A DNA stretch of 8,259 nt from Gammaproteobacteria bacterium (GTDB lineage Bacteria; Pseudomonadota; Gammaproteobacteria; Enterobacterales; Alteromonadaceae), in NCBI GenBank assembly GCA_027484495.1, contig JAIXSW010000467.1:1-8259 (forward strand), given 5' to 3'. Positions within the stretch are counted from its first letter, which is position 1; the number at the start of each line of letters is the position of its first letter. The translations under genes and the position numbers were made by a program. This document shows, piece after piece, positions 6,948-8,259 of this stretch. Under the pieces are notes generated by a model that did no database searches, was not told the DNA's origin, and was given only the letters and a program-made list of their open reading frames with translations.

Positions 6948-6976
6948 AAAAAACCGGAGTTTCCTCCGGTTTTTTT
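6948..6976 (+). terminator. Intrinsic terminator of the thrABC-ung operon
   Basis: A6 plus CCGGAG (6948-6959) pairs with CTCCGG plus T6 (6964-6975) around loop TTTC, giving a 12-bp stem with seven consecutive T at 6970-6976. It lies 79 bases after the ung stop. Because the left flank is A-rich, it could also stop transcription from the opposite strand. The bases between ung and the hairpin show only a triple TTCG run (6874-6885) and a weak hairpin near 6928-6943. Confidence 0.92.
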
Positions 6977-7020
6977 ATTAGGCAAATCAGCGAGCGCTAT
7001 TTGAACAATGTTCCAAAGTA

Positions 7021-7051
7021 AAAAGCCCAACCTGTGAAGGTCGGGCTCTTT
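7021..7051 (-). terminator. Intrinsic terminator of the DUF3545-like gene
   Basis: AGCCCAACCT (7024-7033) pairs with AGGTCGGGCT (7038-7047) around GTGA, with one A-C mismatch. Read on the - strand, the hairpin begins 7 bases after the TAA of the small gene and ends in a T run (complement of A at 7020-7024). On the + strand the trailing tract is a weaker CTTTA, so it mainly serves the - strand. Confidence 0.83.
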
Positions 7052-7054
7052 ACG

Positions 7055-7228
7055 TTAAATCAGTTGTTCAAACAGGTCGTCTTCCAAGCTCCAGTCGATA
7101 TCTTCGAGCTCTTTTTTCAGACGCTGCCGCTCCTTTACGGCTTCGATCTCGCGCCATTTGCGCTTCACCGGCCGGCTTTTCGCGGCTGGTCGTTCCAACA
7201 TAGTCAGTAAGTCGTCAAAGCTTTCCAT
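7055..7228 (-). CDS. Small DUF3545-family-like protein
   Basis: This 57-codon gene runs from ATG (complement of 7226-7228) to TAA (complement of 7055-7057), with GAGGTG (complement of 7233-7238) four bases before the start. The product begins MESFDDLLTMLERP. It has a strongly basic middle (11 Lys/Arg in residues 17-39, including KRKWREIEA) and an acidic tail (8 Asp/Glu in 40-54, around DIDWSLEDDLFEQL). There is no signal peptide or membrane segment; residues 22-43 look helical. The pattern resembles the DUF3545 family of short proteins in Vibrio, Shewanella and related gammaproteobacteria, whose function I do not know. The family name comes from memory of its look, not a search. It has its own terminator and a terminator separates it from pgi, so it appears to be a single-gene unit converging on ung. 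Confidence 0.8.
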   Translation of the reverse strand: MESFDDLLTMLERPAAKSRPVKRKWREIEAVKERQRLKKELEDIDWSLEDDLFEQLI

Positions 7229-7344
7229 ACTTCACCTCGCTACATTGTTGTTGTTATTTTCAACAAATTGATACCACATTTTTTGACAAAATAAAATACA
7301 TCGATGACAGAAAAATGAAGCGAAGATGAATGAGAAATGGCAGC
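7229..7344 (-). promoter_or_regulatory. A/T-rich upstream region of the DUF3545-like gene
   Basis: This roughly 116-base stretch should hold the promoter and 5' leader of the small - strand gene. On the - strand, TTGTCA (complement of 7283-7288) matches the -35 consensus at five of six positions, but no good -10 follows at normal spacing; TATCAAT is too close. Near the start codon the leader carries an AACAACAACAA run (complement of about 7244-7256). TTGTTG (7248-7253) and CAACAA (7261-7266) form a short inverted repeat. Confidence 0.35.
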
Positions 7345-7374
7345 AAAAAAAAGGAGCCCTGCGGCTCCTTTTTT
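7345..7374 (-). terminator. Intrinsic terminator of pgi
   Basis: A6 plus GGAGCC (7347-7358) pairs perfectly with GGCTCC plus T6 (7363-7374) around loop CTGC. On the - strand it lies 27 bases after the pgi stop and ends in eight T (complement of 7345-7352). It is symmetrical enough to work on both strands, but no + strand gene lies before it. Confidence 0.92.
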
Positions 7375-7401
7375 GTCTAAAAAATAAGCAAATCCAGCAG
7401 T

Positions 7402-8259
7402 TTAGCCTTGCTTAAACTGGCTGATCAGCTGCTCAGTCGAGCTGTCAAAAGCATGGTTGGCAGCGCCCGATAACACCTGATAAATCGGTGTCGATAACTG
7501 CTTGCCAAGTTCGACGCCCCACTGATCAAATGAGTTGATGTTCCACAGTACGCCCTGTACAAAAACCTTGTGTTCATACAGCGCGATCAGGGCGCCAAGA
7601 TAGTACGGCGACAACTCTGGCAGTAGTAATGTATTGCTCGGTTTATTGCCCGGCGATGCTTTGTGCGGCGCCAGGAATTCAGCCTGAGCTTGCGAGCCAC
7701 CTTGCGCCAATACTTCGGCTTTGGCTTCGGCAATGGTTTTGCCTTGCATCAAGGCTTGCGACTGCGCAAAACAATGCGCTGCCAGCCGGTGATGATGGTC
7801 AGCCAAATGATGCGAGACCTTCACTGGCAGAATAAAATCCGCCGGTACCGCTAACGCACTTTGATGCAGCAGCTGATGGTAGGCATGTTGACCGTTGGTG
7901 CCGGCATCTCCCCAAATTACCGGCGCTGTCGCCGCTGTCAGTGCTGCACCATCAACGTCGACACTCTTGCCGTTACTTTCCATATCCAGTTGTTGCACAT
8001 AAGAAGGCAACAAACGCAGGTAATGGCTGTAGGGTAATAACGCCTGCGCCTGACAGCCCAAACCATTGATATACCAAACTCCCAGCAGTGCCAGAATGAC
8101 CGGCAGATTCTGCTCCAGCGGTGCGTCACGGAAGTGGTTATCCATGTCGCGGGCTCCTGCGAGCAGGTTTTCAAACTGCGCGACGCCAAGCGTCAGGCAG
8201 AGTGGAAAACCAATCGCCGACCACAACGAATAGCGGCCACCGACCCAGTCCCACATTGG
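7402..8259 (-). CDS. pgi: Glucose-6-phosphate isomerase, C-terminal half (5' end outside window)
   Basis: This is the last 285 codons of pgi, ending at TAA (complement of 7402-7404); the gene runs off the right edge, so about half of a usual 550-residue protein is present. The enzyme interconverts glucose-6-phosphate and fructose-6-phosphate in the cytoplasm. The fragment opens with the first family signature, DWVGGRYSLWSAIG. It contains MESNGK (catalytic Glu, fragment residue 94), GTNGQHAYHQL (catalytic His, 125) and the second signature GVLWNINSFDQWGVELGK (catalytic Lys, 253). The tail ends HAFDSSTEQLISQFKQG, slightly shorter than in E. coli. All catalytic residues in this half are present and there is no frameshift. 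It is followed by a strong terminator, so it is not joined to the small downstream gene. Confidence 0.97.
   Translation of the reverse strand, partial: PMWDWVGGRYSLWSAIGFPLCLTLGVAQFENLLAGARDMDNHFRDAPLEQNLPVILALLGVWYINGLGCQAQALLPYSHYLRLLPSYVQQLDMESNGKSVDVDGAALTAATAPVIWGDAGTNGQHAYHQLLHQSALAVPADFILPVKVSHHLADHHHRLAAHCFAQSQALMQGKTIAEAKAEVLAQGGSQAQAEFLAPHKASPGNKPSNTLLLPELSPYYLGALIALYEHKVFVQGVLWNINSFDQWGVELGKQLSTPIYQVLSGAANHAFDSSTEQLISQFKQG

Noticed and set aside
7283..7288. Perfect TTGACA on the + strand as a promoter
   Set aside because: No -10 box lies at 15-19 bases, and no + strand gene follows in the window before the pgi terminator.
1..8259. A novel defence, mobile or biosynthetic system, CRISPR array, or insertion sequence
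   Set aside because: Apart from the small DUF3545-like gene, all coding space is taken by recognisable chemotaxis/c-di-GMP, core-metabolism and repair genes; no transposase, phage gene, spaced repeats or terminal inverted repeats were found on either strand.

Overview
The window looks like a chromosomal core region of a gammaproteobacterium. The fused ThrA, the thrA-thrB-thrC order, a thr leader peptide with an attenuator, and a small DUF3545-type gene fit an Alteromonadales-like or related marine/aquatic lineage (Rheinheimera, Shewanella or Vibrio-like relatives). This is inferred from protein resemblance and gene order, so the genus is uncertain. No mobile elements, CRISPR arrays, tRNA or rRNA genes, or integration scars are visible.

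Layout: (1) Bases 1-1238, + strand: the 3' end of a CheC-like chemotaxis phosphatase gene, whose stop overlaps the start of a PAS-GGDEF diguanylate cyclase gene. (2) Bases 1239-1440: the control region of the threonine operon, with a candidate promoter, a 20-residue Thr/Ile-rich leader peptide (thrL), and three mutually exclusive RNA pairings ending in a 14-bp intrinsic attenuator hairpin. (3) Bases 1441-6203, + strand: thrA (bifunctional aspartokinase I/homoserine dehydrogenase I), thrB (homoserine kinase) and thrC (threonine synthase), which carry out the pathway-specific steps from aspartate to threonine apart from aspartate-semialdehyde dehydrogenase. thrB and thrC are separated by an unusual 81-base spacer. 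(4) Bases 6207-6869: ung (uracil-DNA glycosylase), a GTG-start gene 3 bases behind thrC and probably co-transcribed, followed by a strong terminator. (5) Bases 7055-7228, - strand: a 57-residue DUF3545-like gene with its own terminator, facing ung. (6) Bases 7402-8259, - strand: the 3' half of pgi (glucose-6-phosphate isomerase), followed by a strong terminator.

No undescribed multi-gene system is visible. The most rewarding features are the fully readable thr attenuator (1:2, 2:3 and 3:4 pairings all identifiable), its possible leaderless leader-peptide start, the inclusion of ung in the thr operon, the thrB-thrC spacer, and the CheC-cyclase gene pair.
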